Part shown: piece by piece, positions 51,837-63,655 of the stretch
How the letters are laid out: each line of letters begins with the position of its first letter
How positions within the stretch are numbered: position 1 is the first letter of the stretch
Assembly (NCBI RefSeq): GCF_014647435.1
Contig: NZ_BMPE01000006.1
Span: 1 to 64,000, forward strand
Length of the DNA stretch: 64,000 bases
Reading direction: 5' to 3'
Origin: Deinococcus radiotolerans
Lineage (GTDB): Bacteria; Deinococcota; Deinococci; Deinococcales; Deinococcaceae
Notes under the pieces: generated by a model
Seen by the model: only the letters and a program-made list of their open reading frames with translations
Told to the model about the DNA's origin: nothing
The model's database searches: none
Translations under genes and position numbers: made by a program

Positions 51837-53018
51837 TCAGGGTTGCGTGCGGAACGACCAGCTCACCGCCCCGCGCGTCGTGCTGAAGCGCACGCTCACG
51901 TCCGCCCCGGCCGGCAGCGGTGCGTCCGGCAGGGCCAGCGCGGCCCCCTGCGCGGCCAGCACATTCCGCCCCACCCGGGTCTCCCCGTCGTTCGCGCCGG
52001 TGAAGGTCGCCGCGGTCAGCAGGCACGCGCCCACAGGCCGGTCATTCACGCGGACGTTCACGTCCGTCACGGCCCCCGTCCAAGCGGGCCCCAGCAGCAG
52101 CGCGACCGGCGCGCCCCGCGTCGGCACCGCCGGACACCCCGCCAGCGCGTCCGGCCACTCGCCGGTGGCCGCGTTCAGCGTGGGCGCCACCTGTCCCGGC
52201 GCCGGGAAACGCACCGGGTACCGCCCCGCGCCGCTCAGGCCGCGCCGCACGTCCAGCACCAGCGCCGAGCGGAAGTCGCCCCCCTGATCATGCGCCGCGC
52301 CCCCCGCCACGCGCGTCAGGCGCGGATCGATCAGCTGCGGCAGGTGAAACGCGCCGCCCACCCAGTACGTCAGGGCCCGCTCTGGGCTGGCGTCCTCTCG
52401 GCTGGACACGAAGTAATGCCCGGGTGCACACGCCTCACCCGCCGCCGACCGGAACGGACTGGCGGGATCCTCGCGGTGCTCGGCCCGGTCCGCGCGCACG
52501 AGGTACCGCGCGTGCCCCGCGCAGCTCGCCTGCCACGCGCCCTCTGCCTTCACGGGTGGCAGCCCCGCCCGCGCCCGCACCCGGTTCAATCCCGCCAGCA
52601 GAGGTGGGGCGGCCGTGGCGGCGGCCTCAGGCGCGGCCATGACACTCGCCAGGGGCGTCTCCAGAGCGGGCTGACGCTCGCCTGTCGGTGCGGGCGCGGG
52701 GACTGGCTGCGGCACCCCCTGCTGGGCTGCGGCAGGGTCAGGCGCCGCCGGTGCGGGGACTGGCAGGGGCGCGGCCGCCTCAGATGGTGCCGGCGACACC
52801 GCGGGCGAATCTAGGACCGGCTGCGCTGGCGGGGGCGTGCTGGCCACCGGGTCGGGAAGGCGGGAGGGGGGCGTGGCCGGTGCTTCCAGCTGTGGGGCGG
52901 GGGGCTGGTTGACTGTCCGCCCCGGCCACCACCCGGCCAGCCAGATCCCAGCGAGACCCAGCGCGAACAGCGCCGCGCCGCTCAGAATGGTCCACAGGGC
53001 CCGCCTCCAGTTCGTCAT
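51837..53018 (-). CDS. Membrane-anchored CAP/SCP-domain protein
   Basis: The 393-residue product has an N-terminal membrane helix (SGAALFALGLAGIWLAGWWP, about 13-32) and a Pro/Ala-rich linker of about 100 residues. A CAP-like domain follows (LLAGLNRVRARAGLPPVKAEGAWQ, SCAGHARYLVRADRAEHRE, about 140-240), then a beta-rich C-terminal domain (RYPVRFPAPGQVAPTLNAATG and onward). Two Cys pairs may form disulfides. Extracytoplasmic, function unknown. Confidence 0.8.
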   Translation of the reverse strand: MTNWRRALWTILSGAALFALGLAGIWLAGWWPGRTVNQPPAPQLEAPATPPSRLPDPVASTPPPAQPVLDSPAVSPAPSEAAAPLPVPAPAAPDPAAAQQGVPQPVPAPAPTGERQPALETPLASVMAAPEAAATAAPPLLAGLNRVRARAGLPPVKAEGAWQASCAGHARYLVRADRAEHREDPASPFRSAAGEACAPGHYFVSSREDASPERALTYWVGGAFHLPQLIDPRLTRVAGGAAHDQGGDFRSALVLDVRRGLSGAGRYPVRFPAPGQVAPTLNAATGEWPDALAGCPAVPTRGAPVALLLGPAWTGAVTDVNVRVNDRPVGACLLTAATFTGANDGETRVGRNVLAAQGAALALPDAPLPAGADVSVRFSTTRGAVSWSFRTQP

Positions 53019-53080
53019 GCCACGTTCAGGCTAGACGGGACGGGGCTGCGCTGCGTGCGCCGCGCGCCTATCCTGCCTTC

Positions 53081-54274
53081 ATGACCGCCGCCCCGCCCTT
53101 CCCCATGCACGTCAGCGTGGATGACGCCCGCGCGCATTTGGCCGCGCTGCTGCCCGCCCGCCCCACCGAGACCGTGCCGCTCGCGCAGGCGTACGGCCGC
53201 ACCCTGGCCCGGGACGTGCCCGCGCTGGTCAGTCATCCCAGTGCCACCGAGAGCGCCCTGGACGGCATTGCCGCCCGTGAGGCCGACACGCTGGGCGCCA
53301 CCCCGGACGCCCCAGCGCGCCTGCGCGTGATCGGAGAGAGCCGCGCCGGGGCCGCGTTCACCGGCACGGTCAGGTCGGGCGAGTGCGTGCGGATCTACAC
53401 CGGCGCGCCCCTCCCAGCGGGCACGGACGCCATCTGCCCGGTCGAGCAACTGAGCGACGACGGGCCGGACGGGGTGCTCCTGCGCCGCCCCGCCAGTCCC
53501 GCCGACGTCCGCCATGAGGGCGGCGACTTCCGCGCGGGCGAGGTCGTCCTGCACGCCGGGCAGCACCTCACGGCCCCCCGGCTGGCGCTGGCGGCCGCCC
53601 TTGGACACGCGGCGCTGAGCGTGCAGCGCCGCCTGCGGGTCGCGCTGCTCTCCACCGGGGACGAGGTCGTCCCGCCCGGCCAGCCCCTGACGGCGGGGCA
53701 GGTGTACGACAGCAACAGCGTCGGCCTGCACGCCATGCTGCTGGAAGCCGGGTGCGAGGTCCTCCCGCTGGGTCACGCGCCCGACAGCCCGCAGGCGCTC
53801 CAGGCGGCCATTGACGCGGCGGGCGGCGCGGACGTCCTGCTGACCAGCGGCGGCGTCAGCATGGGCAAGTACGACTTCATGCGGGACCTGCTGGTCGAGC
53901 AGGGCCGCGTGAGCTTCTGGAAGGTCCGCATGCGCCCCGGCGGGCCCGCCATTCTGGGCGGCTGGAACGGGCTGCCCGTCTTCGGCCTGCCCGGCAACCC
54001 GGTCAGCAGCCTCGTGGTGTTCCACGTGATCGTGCGGCCCGCCCTGACCGGGCAGCCCCCCCAGACGCTGCGCCTGCGCGCCGCCACGCCCTTCCGCGCC
54101 CTGCCCGACAAGACCGCGTTCTGGCGCGGCGTGATCGAAGGCGGGCAGGTCCGCGACTACGGCCAGCAGGGCAGCGGCATCCTGCGGTCCCTGAGTGACG
54201 CGGGCGCCCTGGTGATCGTCCCCGAAGGGCAGGCCGTGCAGTCCGGCGACGACGTGGACGTGATCCTGATGTAG
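53081..54274 (+). CDS. moeA: Molybdopterin molybdotransferase
   Basis: Inserts molybdate into adenylated molybdopterin, needed by enzymes such as the oxidoreductase at 25506. The 397-residue product shows SALDGIA (variant of the family SAMDGYA, near residue 66), GECVRIYTGAPLPAGTDAI, the MoCF domain VALLSTGDEVV, VYDSNSVGLHAML, LTSGGVSMGKYDFM and VFGLPGNPVSSLVVFHV. Met-to-Leu and Tyr-to-Ile in the first motif are unusual. No other moa gene is near. Confidence 0.93.
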   Translation: MTAAPPFPMHVSVDDARAHLAALLPARPTETVPLAQAYGRTLARDVPALVSHPSATESALDGIAAREADTLGATPDAPARLRVIGESRAGAAFTGTVRSGECVRIYTGAPLPAGTDAICPVEQLSDDGPDGVLLRRPASPADVRHEGGDFRAGEVVLHAGQHLTAPRLALAAALGHAALSVQRRLRVALLSTGDEVVPPGQPLTAGQVYDSNSVGLHAMLLEAGCEVLPLGHAPDSPQALQAAIDAAGGADVLLTSGGVSMGKYDFMRDLLVEQGRVSFWKVRMRPGGPAILGGWNGLPVFGLPGNPVSSLVVFHVIVRPALTGQPPQTLRLRAATPFRALPDKTAFWRGVIEGGQVRDYGQQGSGILRSLSDAGALVIVPEGQAVQSGDDVDVILM

Positions 54275-54286
54275 CTGAGAAGTCGA

Positions 54287-54326
54287 GGGCGGACGGCAGA
54301 GGGCGTGTGCGCTCTGCCGCCCGCCC
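54287..54326. terminator. Convergent terminator
   Basis: GGGCGG-A-CGGCAGAG pairs with CTCTGCCG-CCCGCC around a 9-nt loop between moeA and the amylase gene. Confidence 0.6.
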
Positions 54327-54338
54327 CCGGCCTGCGGT

Positions 54339-55805
54339 TTACGCCAGAGGGACCAGCACCAGCGCGCCGCGCGCGGGCACGCTCAGGGGTGTGTCGCCGG
54401 TCAGGTGGACGGTGCGGCCCGTGAGCACGTCGCGGTAATCGCCGGGCGTGACGCCCGTGAACGGCAGGTGCGCGTCCTTCAGGCCGGTGTTCAGACCCAC
54501 GAACGCCGCGCCGCTCGCGTGACGGCGCGCGTACACGAGCTGCTCGCCCTGCGCATGCGTCACATGGAAGTCCCCACGTTGTAGGGCGGGGCTCGCGTGG
54601 CGGGCCGCCGTCAGCTTGCGGGTCAGGGCCAGGGTCTCCTGGTTCCAGCTGCCCTCGTCCCAGGGGAACGCGCGGCGGCAGTCGGGGTCCGGGCCGCCGG
54701 GCAGGCCCACCTCATCACCGTAGTAGATGCAGGGCGTGCCCACGTACGTCATCTGGAACACCGTCGCCAGCCGGAATGCCGTGTGATCCCCGCCCACGGC
54801 AGTCAGGAACCGCGCCGTGTCGTGCGAGTCGAGCAGGTTCAGCTGCACGCGCACCACGTCCGGGTGGTACATGCGCGTCACCTCGGTCATGCGCTGCGCG
54901 AACGCCGCGGCGTCCACCGCGTCCACGCGCCCCGTGCCGCTGCGCTCGTTCATGGGGTGATCGAGGGTGTGCGCCCCGAAGAACGCCAGGCAGGGCCGCG
55001 TGAAGTGGTAGTTCATGACTGCGTCGAACTGATCGCCCTGCAACCAGCGGTGCGCGTCGCCCCAGATCTCCCCGACGATGTACGCGTCCGGGTTGATGGC
55101 CTTCACGCGCCGCCGGAACTCCTGCCAGAAGGAATCGTCGTCGATCTCGTTCGGGACGTCCAGCCGCCAGCCGTCCACGCCGAAACGGATCCAGTGCTCG
55201 GCGACGTCCCACAGGAACGCCCGCACCGCGCGGTTGTCCGTGTTGAATTTGGGCAGCGCGCGGTTGCCCCACCACGCCGCGTAGTTCGCGGGCTGCGCGT
55301 CGTCGTACGGGTGCAGCGGCCACGCGTCCACGTGGAACCAGTCGCGGTACGCGCTCGCCTCGCCCTGCTCCAGCAGGTCGTTGAATTGGAAGAACCCCCG
55401 GCTGGCGTGGTTGAACACGCCGTCCAGCACCACGCGCATGCCGCGCGCGTGCGCCTCGTCGATCAGGTGCCGCAGGGCCTCGTTGCCGCCCAGCATGGGG
55501 TCCACCTGGTAGTAGTCGTGCGTGTGGTAGCGGTGGTTGCTGGCTGACTGGAACACCGGGCAGAAGTAGATGGCGTTCACGCCCAGGCTCTGGATGTAGT
55601 CCAGTTTCGCCGCCACGCCCCACAGGTCGCCGCCCATGTACCGGTTGAAGTGCGGCGTGTCCCCCCACTCCTGGAGGTTCAGGCCCCGCACGCGACCCGA
55701 ACGGGCGAAGCGGTCGGGGAAGATCTGGTAGAACACCGCGTCCGTCACCCACTGCGGCGTGACAGGACGGGGATCGAGGGTGTGGTCCGGGTGAAGCGCG
55801 TTCAT
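54339..55805 (-). CDS. GH13 alpha-amylase family glycosidase (cyclomaltodextrinase/neopullulanase type)
   Basis: Hydrolyses alpha-1,4-glucans or maltodextrins. The 488-residue TIM barrel has [12 protein letters not shown] (region I), [12 protein letters not shown] with nucleophile Asp216 (region II), IVGEIWGD with acid/base Glu246 (region III) and [12 protein letters not shown] with Asp329 (region IV). The signal peptide and the separate N-terminal domain of many cyclomaltodextrinases are missing, so it is probably cytosolic. C-terminal beta domain present. Confidence 0.92.
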   Translation of the reverse strand: MNALHPDHTLDPRPVTPQWVTDAVFYQIFPDRFARSGRVRGLNLQEWGDTPHFNRYMGGDLWGVAAKLDYIQSLGVNAIYFCPVFQSASNHRYHTHDYYQVDPMLGGNEALRHLIDEAHARGMRVVLDGVFNHASRGFFQFNDLLEQGEASAYRDWFHVDAWPLHPYDDAQPANYAAWWGNRALPKFNTDNRAVRAFLWDVAEHWIRFGVDGWRLDVPNEIDDDSFWQEFRRRVKAINPDAYIVGEIWGDAHRWLQGDQFDAVMNYHFTRPCLAFFGAHTLDHPMNERSGTGRVDAVDAAAFAQRMTEVTRMYHPDVVRVQLNLLDSHDTARFLTAVGGDHTAFRLATVFQMTYVGTPCIYYGDEVGLPGGPDPDCRRAFPWDEGSWNQETLALTRKLTAARHASPALQRGDFHVTHAQGEQLVYARRHASGAAFVGLNTGLKDAHLPFTGVTPGDYRDVLTGRTVHLTGDTPLSVPARGALVLVPLA

Positions 55806-55862
55806 GACCGGGCCAGGATAGCCCCATGGCCCTGTCGGAATGCTGACGGCCCCCCCACCCGG

Positions 55863-55994
55863 CTAGAGCATTTGCCATAAAGACGCAGTCTTTATGGCCG
55901 AGCGGAGCGAGTGAATGTTGCTGAGCAGGACGGAGAATGGAGGCATCGGAAGTCTGTTGTTCCGATGCCGTAATTCGGAGAACTGCTTTAGTTC
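55863..55994. repeat. MITE-like small repeat with two perfect hairpins
   Basis: An AT-richer stretch between genes. It contains a 10-bp palindrome (CCATAAAGAC and GTCTTTATGG, 3 nt apart, 55874-55896) and a second 9-bp one (GCATCGGAA and TTCCGATGC, 8 nt apart, near 55942-55967). Related ends CTAGAGCATTT and, inverted, CTAAAGCAGTT bound it. No coding frame. Structure fits a non-autonomous dispersed element; copy number cannot be seen here. Its right end reaches the last codons of the tRNA nucleotidyltransferase gene. Confidence 0.5.
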
Positions 55995-57286
55995 GCGGCG
56001 GCCCAGGCCAGCAGGAACGCGCGGGCCTCCCCGGGGGTGCCGACCTCGCCCAGGGCCGCCGCCTCGGCCAGCGCGCGGGTCGCCTCGCCCACCCGGGGGC
56101 CCGGGGGCACGCCCAGCAGGGCCATGATCTCCTCGCCGCGCAGCAGCGGAGGCGGGGGGCTGGGCTGCTCCTCCAGCGCCGTCAGGACCCGCTCGATGCC
56201 GCGCGCGTACGCCCGGCGGGAGGCGTCACTGCTCATCGGGCCGCGCGCCGCCTCCCGGTCGGCCAGCATCACCGCCAGCAGGTCCGGCAGCAGCGCGCGG
56301 CGGCGGTGCACGAAGCGCCGCGCCTCCCGCTCGGTGGCGGGCAGCGGGACCATGTGCGCCCCCACCAGTGCCGAGGCGTGCCGCACGTCCTCCCCGGGGA
56401 GCTTCAGGCGCGTCAGCACCTGCGCCGTGATGGCCGCCCCCACCTTGTCATGCCCGTAGAACGACGCCCGCCCGGTCAGCTCGTCACGCACCAGCGTGCG
56501 GGGTTTGCCCACGTCATGCAGCAGCGCCGCCCAGCGCAAAGTGACCGGGGCGTCCGGAAAGCGCCCGATCAGCTGGTGCAGCGCCTCCACCCCATGCGCG
56601 AACACGTCCAGGTGATGAAAGCCGCCCTGCGTCACGCCCTGCCCCTCGCGCAGCTCCGGGACAGTCAGGGCCAGCAGACCCAGCTCCTCCAGCCGCCCTA
56701 CCCCCCGCGCCGCGTCCATGGATCGCAGCAGCGCGTGCACCTCATCCCGCACCCGCTCCCACGCGGGCAGCGGCAGGCGGCCCGCCGCCAGATCCGACGC
56801 GACCTCCCGCACCGCCGCCTCCGTTCCGGCCTCCAGTCGGAACCCCAGCGTCAACTCGAACCGCGCCGCCCGCCACGCCCGCAGCGGGTCCGCGTGCAGA
56901 TTCTCCCGCGACACCATCCGCAGCCGCCGCGCGCGCAGGTCCGCCTGCCCACCCACCACGTCCAGCACCCGGCCGCCCGGCAGCACCCCCAGCGCATTCA
57001 CCGTGAAATCCCGCCGCCGCAGGTCCTCCTCCACGTCCGCCGGGCGCGGCACCAGATCATGCTGCACCCCGCCCGGCGCTGAGACCCGCCAGTACCCCCG
57101 CTCCGCATCCAGCTCGAAGGCCGAGCCCCCAAGCGCGCCCGCCAGCAGGTGCGCCGCGCCCGCCGGGTCCGGCACCATCCAGTCGAAATCCTTTGCGGCC
57201 ACGCCCCGCAACCAGTCCCGCGCCGCGCCACCCACGAGCACGGCACCCGGCGGAAACGGTGGGAGTGGCGAGGAGCGGCGGAACAT
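55988..57286 (-). CDS. tRNA nucleotidyltransferase / poly(A) polymerase family protein with HD domain
   Basis: The 432-residue class II nucleotidyltransferase has [13 protein letters not shown] (GG..RD), the catalytic DFDWMVPD (DxD), [13 protein letters not shown] and the basic [12 protein letters not shown]. An HD domain ([15 protein letters not shown]) follows, as in CCA- and CC-adding enzymes. Deinococcus is known to split the task between separate CC-adding and A-adding enzymes; which one this is cannot be decided by eye. tRNA-Ala begins 114 bp from its start on the other strand. ATG 57286 chosen; 57295 possible. Confidence 0.88.
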   Translation of the reverse strand: MFRRSSPLPPFPPGAVLVGGAARDWLRGVAAKDFDWMVPDPAGAAHLLAGALGGSAFELDAERGYWRVSAPGGVQHDLVPRPADVEEDLRRRDFTVNALGVLPGGRVLDVVGGQADLRARRLRMVSRENLHADPLRAWRAARFELTLGFRLEAGTEAAVREVASDLAAGRLPLPAWERVRDEVHALLRSMDAARGVGRLEELGLLALTVPELREGQGVTQGGFHHLDVFAHGVEALHQLIGRFPDAPVTLRWAALLHDVGKPRTLVRDELTGRASFYGHDKVGAAITAQVLTRLKLPGEDVRHASALVGAHMVPLPATEREARRFVHRRRALLPDLLAVMLADREAARGPMSSDASRRAYARGIERVLTALEEQPSPPPPLLRGEEIMALLGVPPGPRVGEATRALAEAAALGEVGTPGEARAFLLAWAAAN

Positions 57287-57399
57287 GCCCGCCATGCTAC
57301 CTGCGCCCGCCCCCACGGCCATCCGCGTGCTGGCGTACGCGACCCCACCCGGCGCCCCTTGTCAGACCGGCGCCCCTCTGATACATTGCCGGGCGCTGA

Positions 57400-57474
<75 letters not shown>

Positions 57475-57671
57475 AAATAGAGTCGTCCCAGACGACCAGA
57501 ACGTGAAGATGCCAGGACACAACTGCTCTGGCATCTTCGCTGTTCAGGGCTGCATTGAGGCGCCCCGCTGGCTGCGGGGTGCGCCGAAGGCCTGCTCCGG
57601 GTTGCCCGTCAGCTTCAGCGCGGTCAGGTCCGCGTGATGGCCGGCGCGTTAGGCTGCCGCTGGACTGGCCC

Positions 57672-59207
57672 ATGCCCCGACCTCACCTGCCACCCCTGCT
57701 GATCCTGCTGCTCCTGACCGCTGCGGCCCACACTCTGTCCCTGCTCTTCAGTGTCCGCGCGGGCGAGATCCTGCCCGTCTCGGACCAGCTGTACCTGCTG
57801 GTCCCAGCTGTGGCGGCGCTGGCGTGCTGGCAGGCGGTGCGCGGCGCGCGGGACCGTCGCCTGGCCGTGTGGGCGGCGACCTGCCTGACCCTGCTGGCGG
57901 CGGCGGAGGTGTACGTGGTGGCGGCGTTCGACCTGCGGCACGTGCGCGCCCCGGATTACGGACTGGGGGACGCGCTGTACCACGCGTACTACCTGGGCCT
58001 GCTGGGGCTGCTGCTCAGCCTGCGGGGAGGCGGGGTGCCGGGCGCGCGGGAGGGCCGACTGGGGCCGCCGGAGTGGGTGCTGGACAGCCTGATCACCGGA
58101 GTGGTCGTGGCGGAACTGTCGTGGGTGCTGGGCGTGGCGCCGCTGCTGGTGGACGCCCGGACCACGCTGCTGTTCAAGGCCGTGAACGTCTCGTATGTCG
58201 TGCTGGACGTGGTGCTGCTGACCCTGGTGCTGCTGCGGCTGCGCCTGAGCCGCGCGTCCGCGTGGCCGCTGCTGCTGGGCCTGCTGTCGTACGTGGTGGC
58301 GGACCTGGTGTACCTGATGGACGGCCCGGTGCGGATGCCGGTCGGCCTGCCGGACCTGCTGTGGACCTGGGGCACGGTGGGGCAGACCGCGGGGTTCATC
58401 CTGCTGTCCCGTCAGGGCGCCGGCCGCGTCCCGCCAGGCGCCGTCCTGAGCGCCGTGGTGCGGCCCCTGCCGTACCTGGCGGTGCTGACCGCCTGCCTGA
58501 TTCTGGTCTCGAACACCCCGGGGGCGGACCTGCGCGGGCGGGGCGTGGTGTGGTTCACGGTCACGGTGTTCGCGTTGGTGATGGTCCGGCAGGCGGTCAC
58601 GCTGCTGGAGACGGCGCGCCTGAACCGCGCGCTGACCGAGCAGGCCGCGCAGTTGCAGCGTAGCCGTGACGAGATGGAACTCCGCGCGCACCATGACGGC
58701 CTGACGGGCCTGCTCAACCGCGAGGGCTTCTACCGCCTGCTGCGCGCGCAGGAGGGTGGCGAGCGGTCCCTGCTGATGCTGGACCTGGACGGATTCAAGC
58801 CCGTGAATGACACGTACGGTCATGCGGCGGGGGATCTCGTGCTGCGCGAGGTGGCCCGCCGGCTTCAGGGGGTGGCGCAACCGGATTTCGTTCCCGCGCG
58901 TCTGGGCGGCGATGAGTTCGCGCTGCTCAGCCGCGGGCCGCTGGAGCCCGCACTGGTGAGGCGGTACGCGCTGCTGGTGGTGGAGTGCCTGTCTGAACCG
59001 TTTGCCGTGCGGGGCGGCACTATGCCGCTGAGTGTCTCGGTGGGCGTCGCCAGTGCCGACACGCCCCTGCCCGAACAGACCCTCCTGGCCCGCGCGGACG
59101 CCGCACTGTACGAGGCCAAACGCGCCGGTGGCCGCCGCGTGAACGAGGCGCCCGCCAGCCCGTCCCGCCTGCGTGACGCTCGCCCGGAGCCGCCGGGCGC
59201 GTGTTAG
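57672..59207 (+). CDS. Membrane diguanylate cyclase (GGDEF)
   Basis: The 511-residue protein has about ten hydrophobic segments (roughly 1-330), a short coiled coil (LNRALTEQAAQLQRSRDEMEL), and a GGDEF domain with HHDGLTGLLNREGF, LMLDLDGFKPVNDTYGHAAGD and the intact active site ARLGGDEFALL. No I-site (RxxD) is evident just upstream of GGDEF. It should make c-di-GMP; the HD-GYP protein at 29424 would remove it. Start ATG 57672; the frame upstream runs through noncoding sequence. Confidence 0.92.
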   Translation: MPRPHLPPLLILLLLTAAAHTLSLLFSVRAGEILPVSDQLYLLVPAVAALACWQAVRGARDRRLAVWAATCLTLLAAAEVYVVAAFDLRHVRAPDYGLGDALYHAYYLGLLGLLLSLRGGGVPGAREGRLGPPEWVLDSLITGVVVAELSWVLGVAPLLVDARTTLLFKAVNVSYVVLDVVLLTLVLLRLRLSRASAWPLLLGLLSYVVADLVYLMDGPVRMPVGLPDLLWTWGTVGQTAGFILLSRQGAGRVPPGAVLSAVVRPLPYLAVLTACLILVSNTPGADLRGRGVVWFTVTVFALVMVRQAVTLLETARLNRALTEQAAQLQRSRDEMELRAHHDGLTGLLNREGFYRLLRAQEGGERSLLMLDLDGFKPVNDTYGHAAGDLVLREVARRLQGVAQPDFVPARLGGDEFALLSRGPLEPALVRRYALLVVECLSEPFAVRGGTMPLSVSVGVASADTPLPEQTLLARADAALYEAKRAGGRRVNEAPASPSRLRDARPEPPGAC

Positions 59208-59270
59208 CCTCCGGAACGTGACCCGAACGCCATCCGATTTCCCGGCCGCGCCCCGCGTGAGGCGCAGGGC

Positions 59271-60038
59271 ATGATCAGCGCCGTGACCCTGGCCGTCATC
59301 GGCGTGGGCCTCCTGGCCGGCGTGCTCGGCGCGATTCTGGGCCTGGGGGGCGGCGTGGTCGTGGTGCCCGCGCTGGAATTCCTGCTGCCGCACTTCGGGC
59401 GGGACATCACCATCGCTCAAGCGGTCGCGATCAGCCAGATCGGTGTGCTCGCGGTGGGCCTGAGCGGCGCGGCCAGTTACCTGCAACAGGGCCTCGTGCG
59501 CGCCCGGACCGGGTACCTCCTCTCGCCGTACACCATCGTGGGCGGCGCCGCCGGGTCGTTCCTGGGTCTGATCCTCCCGGCCCGCGCGGTCGCCACTGTG
59601 TTCGCGGCGCTGCTGCTGTACTCCGCGTACAACCTTCTGCGCGGCCTGAAACGCGTGGAGGTCGAACGGGAACCCTCCCGCCTGGTGCCGCCCGCGATGA
59701 CCTTCGCGGGCATCATGAGTGGCCTGCTGGGCATTGGCGGCGGCACCGTGCAGGTTCCGGTGCTGAACCTCATGGCGGGCGTGCCCATCCGGCAGGCCAT
59801 CGCCACGAGCACCTTCATCATGGGTCTGACCGCCGTCGGCAACGCGCTGGTGTACCAGGCGGGAGGCCTGCTCGATCTGCGCCTGGCGGCCGGGGTGGCG
59901 CTGGGCGTCCTGATCGGCGCGCGCGCCGGGGCCAGCCTGCAGAGCCGCATTCCCGCCGCGCAACTGAAACTGTTCTTCAGCCTGCTTCTGATCTTCACCG
60001 CCCTGCAACTCCTGTGGAAGTACTGGGGGCAGGCGTGA
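59271..60038 (+). CDS. TauE/SafE family transporter
   Basis: The 255-residue membrane protein has seven to eight helices and the paired family motif, [17 protein letters not shown] near the start and [20 protein letters not shown] in the middle. These proteins export or import sulfite, sulfoacetate and related organosulfur anions. It is coupled by GTGA to a small membrane protein. Confidence 0.9.
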   Translation: MISAVTLAVIGVGLLAGVLGAILGLGGGVVVVPALEFLLPHFGRDITIAQAVAISQIGVLAVGLSGAASYLQQGLVRARTGYLLSPYTIVGGAAGSFLGLILPARAVATVFAALLLYSAYNLLRGLKRVEVEREPSRLVPPAMTFAGIMSGLLGIGGGTVQVPVLNLMAGVPIRQAIATSTFIMGLTAVGNALVYQAGGLLDLRLAAGVALGVLIGARAGASLQSRIPAAQLKLFFSLLLIFTALQLLWKYWGQA

Positions 60039-60313
60039 GCGCCCCGGACCGTAAGCCGGACACCGAACTGGCCGGGCTGCCCGCGTGGCTGTACCCGCTG
60101 GGCTTCTGGGTGGGCGTGGCCCTGCTGGCAGTGGGCGTGCTGCTGCCGGACTACGCGTGGGTGGGCGTGGTATGGGTGGCGGCCGTGCCGGTCCTGGCGG
60201 CGCTGTGGGTGGCGGCGGCGGGCTGGCGCACCGACCGCCGCCTGAGCGGCGCGGCGCTGCTGGCCCTGGCGGGTCTGGCCCTGGTGTTCGTGGTGAAAGG
60301 CTTCATCAAGTAG
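60035..60313 (+). CDS. Small membrane protein (DUF1634-like) coupled to TauE
   Basis: 92 residues with three hydrophobic helices ([52 protein letters not shown]). GTG 60035 overlaps the transporter stop. DUF1634 proteins are regularly paired with TauE-type transporters, and I assign it on that pairing. Confidence 0.75.
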   Translation: MSAPDRKPDTELAGLPAWLYPLGFWVGVALLAVGVLLPDYAWVGVVWVAAVPVLAALWVAAAGWRTDRRLSGAALLALAGLALVFVVKGFIK

Positions 60314-60346
60314 CCCCCCAGAACTGAGGCGTGATGGACTGGGAGG

Positions 60347-61240
60347 GTGAATGCCCCGGAACTTCCGGCCCTGAGTGCGCGGCAGGTGGCGGCCCTGCTG
60401 CGCGCCCCGTCAGACGCGGTGAGCCTGCTGGGCGTGGGCAGCGATCACCGCGCCTACGCACTGGGGGAGGACCTTGTCGTTCGTCTGCCCCGCTGGCCCG
60501 GCGGGGCAGAGGCCCTGCGGCGCGAAGCGCGGTTGCTGGCGTGGCTGACCCCCCGGCTGCCCGGCGCGGCGCTGCCGGAGGTGCTTCACCTGGGTGACCC
60601 GGCGCCCCTGGCCCCGGAGGGCTTCAGCGTGGCGCGGCGCGTACCCGGCTTGTCGGCACTGGGGCAGCCGCTATCCGATCCGGGTGCGCTGGGCGGGGTG
60701 CTGGGGGGCTGGCTGGCCGACCTGCACAGGCTGAACCCGCAGGGCTCCAGGCTGGGCGTGGATCTCGATCCGACCGGGCACGACTGGCGGGACGCCGCGC
60801 TGGACGACCTGCACGTCGCGTCGGCGGCAGGGGTGCTGCCGGAGGCCGGGACCTGGGCGGCTCGCGTACAGAACGTGCCCGACCTGCGGGAGGTGGAGCC
60901 GGTGCCCATTCACGGGGATTTCGCCGCCGAGCACGCTCACCTGGACGGGCAGGGGCGACTGGTGGGCGTGCTGGACTGGGCGGACGCGGCGCTGGGGGAC
61001 CCGGCGCGGGATCTGGCGGGACTGCTCCACTGGGGTGACCCGGCAGTGGTGCAGGCGGCGCGGAGCGTATACCCGGCGTCCGGGGCGGTGTGGGAGCGCG
61101 CGGCGTGGTACGCGCTGTGCCGCGCGCTGGGTGACCTGGCGTTCGCGGTGCGGGAGGGGCGGCCGGCGTACCTGGAGGCGGGACGGCGGGCGCTGGAGGG
61201 GGTGCGGGCTTGGTGGACAAACGACCCGCCCCCGCCTTAA
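60347..61240 (+). CDS. Aminoglycoside phosphotransferase-like kinase
   Basis: The 297-residue APH-fold protein has VRLPRWPGGAEALRREARLL (ATP Lys and Glu) and a catalytic loop reading HGDFAAEHAHLD: Asp is kept, but the usual Asn five residues later is His, a known subtype. The metal motif is LDWADAALGDPARDLA. Substrate may be an antibiotic, a sugar or a small amine; nothing in the context helps. Start GTG 60347. Confidence 0.83.
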   Translation: MNAPELPALSARQVAALLRAPSDAVSLLGVGSDHRAYALGEDLVVRLPRWPGGAEALRREARLLAWLTPRLPGAALPEVLHLGDPAPLAPEGFSVARRVPGLSALGQPLSDPGALGGVLGGWLADLHRLNPQGSRLGVDLDPTGHDWRDAALDDLHVASAAGVLPEAGTWAARVQNVPDLREVEPVPIHGDFAAEHAHLDGQGRLVGVLDWADAALGDPARDLAGLLHWGDPAVVQAARSVYPASGAVWERAAWYALCRALGDLAFAVREGRPAYLEAGRRALEGVRAWWTNDPPPP

Positions 61241-61284
61241 ACTTGAACCGAGTCTAATTTTATAGGTATCTCGCAGGAGGTCGC

Positions 61285-63630
<2,346 letters not shown>

Positions 63631-63655
63631 AGCCTCCGCCTGACAGGATGACCGC

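Noticed and set aside
57624..60008. 794-codon minus-strand frame opposite the GGDEF and TauE genes
   Set aside because: Gln/Arg/His-rich antisense translation; no family signal.
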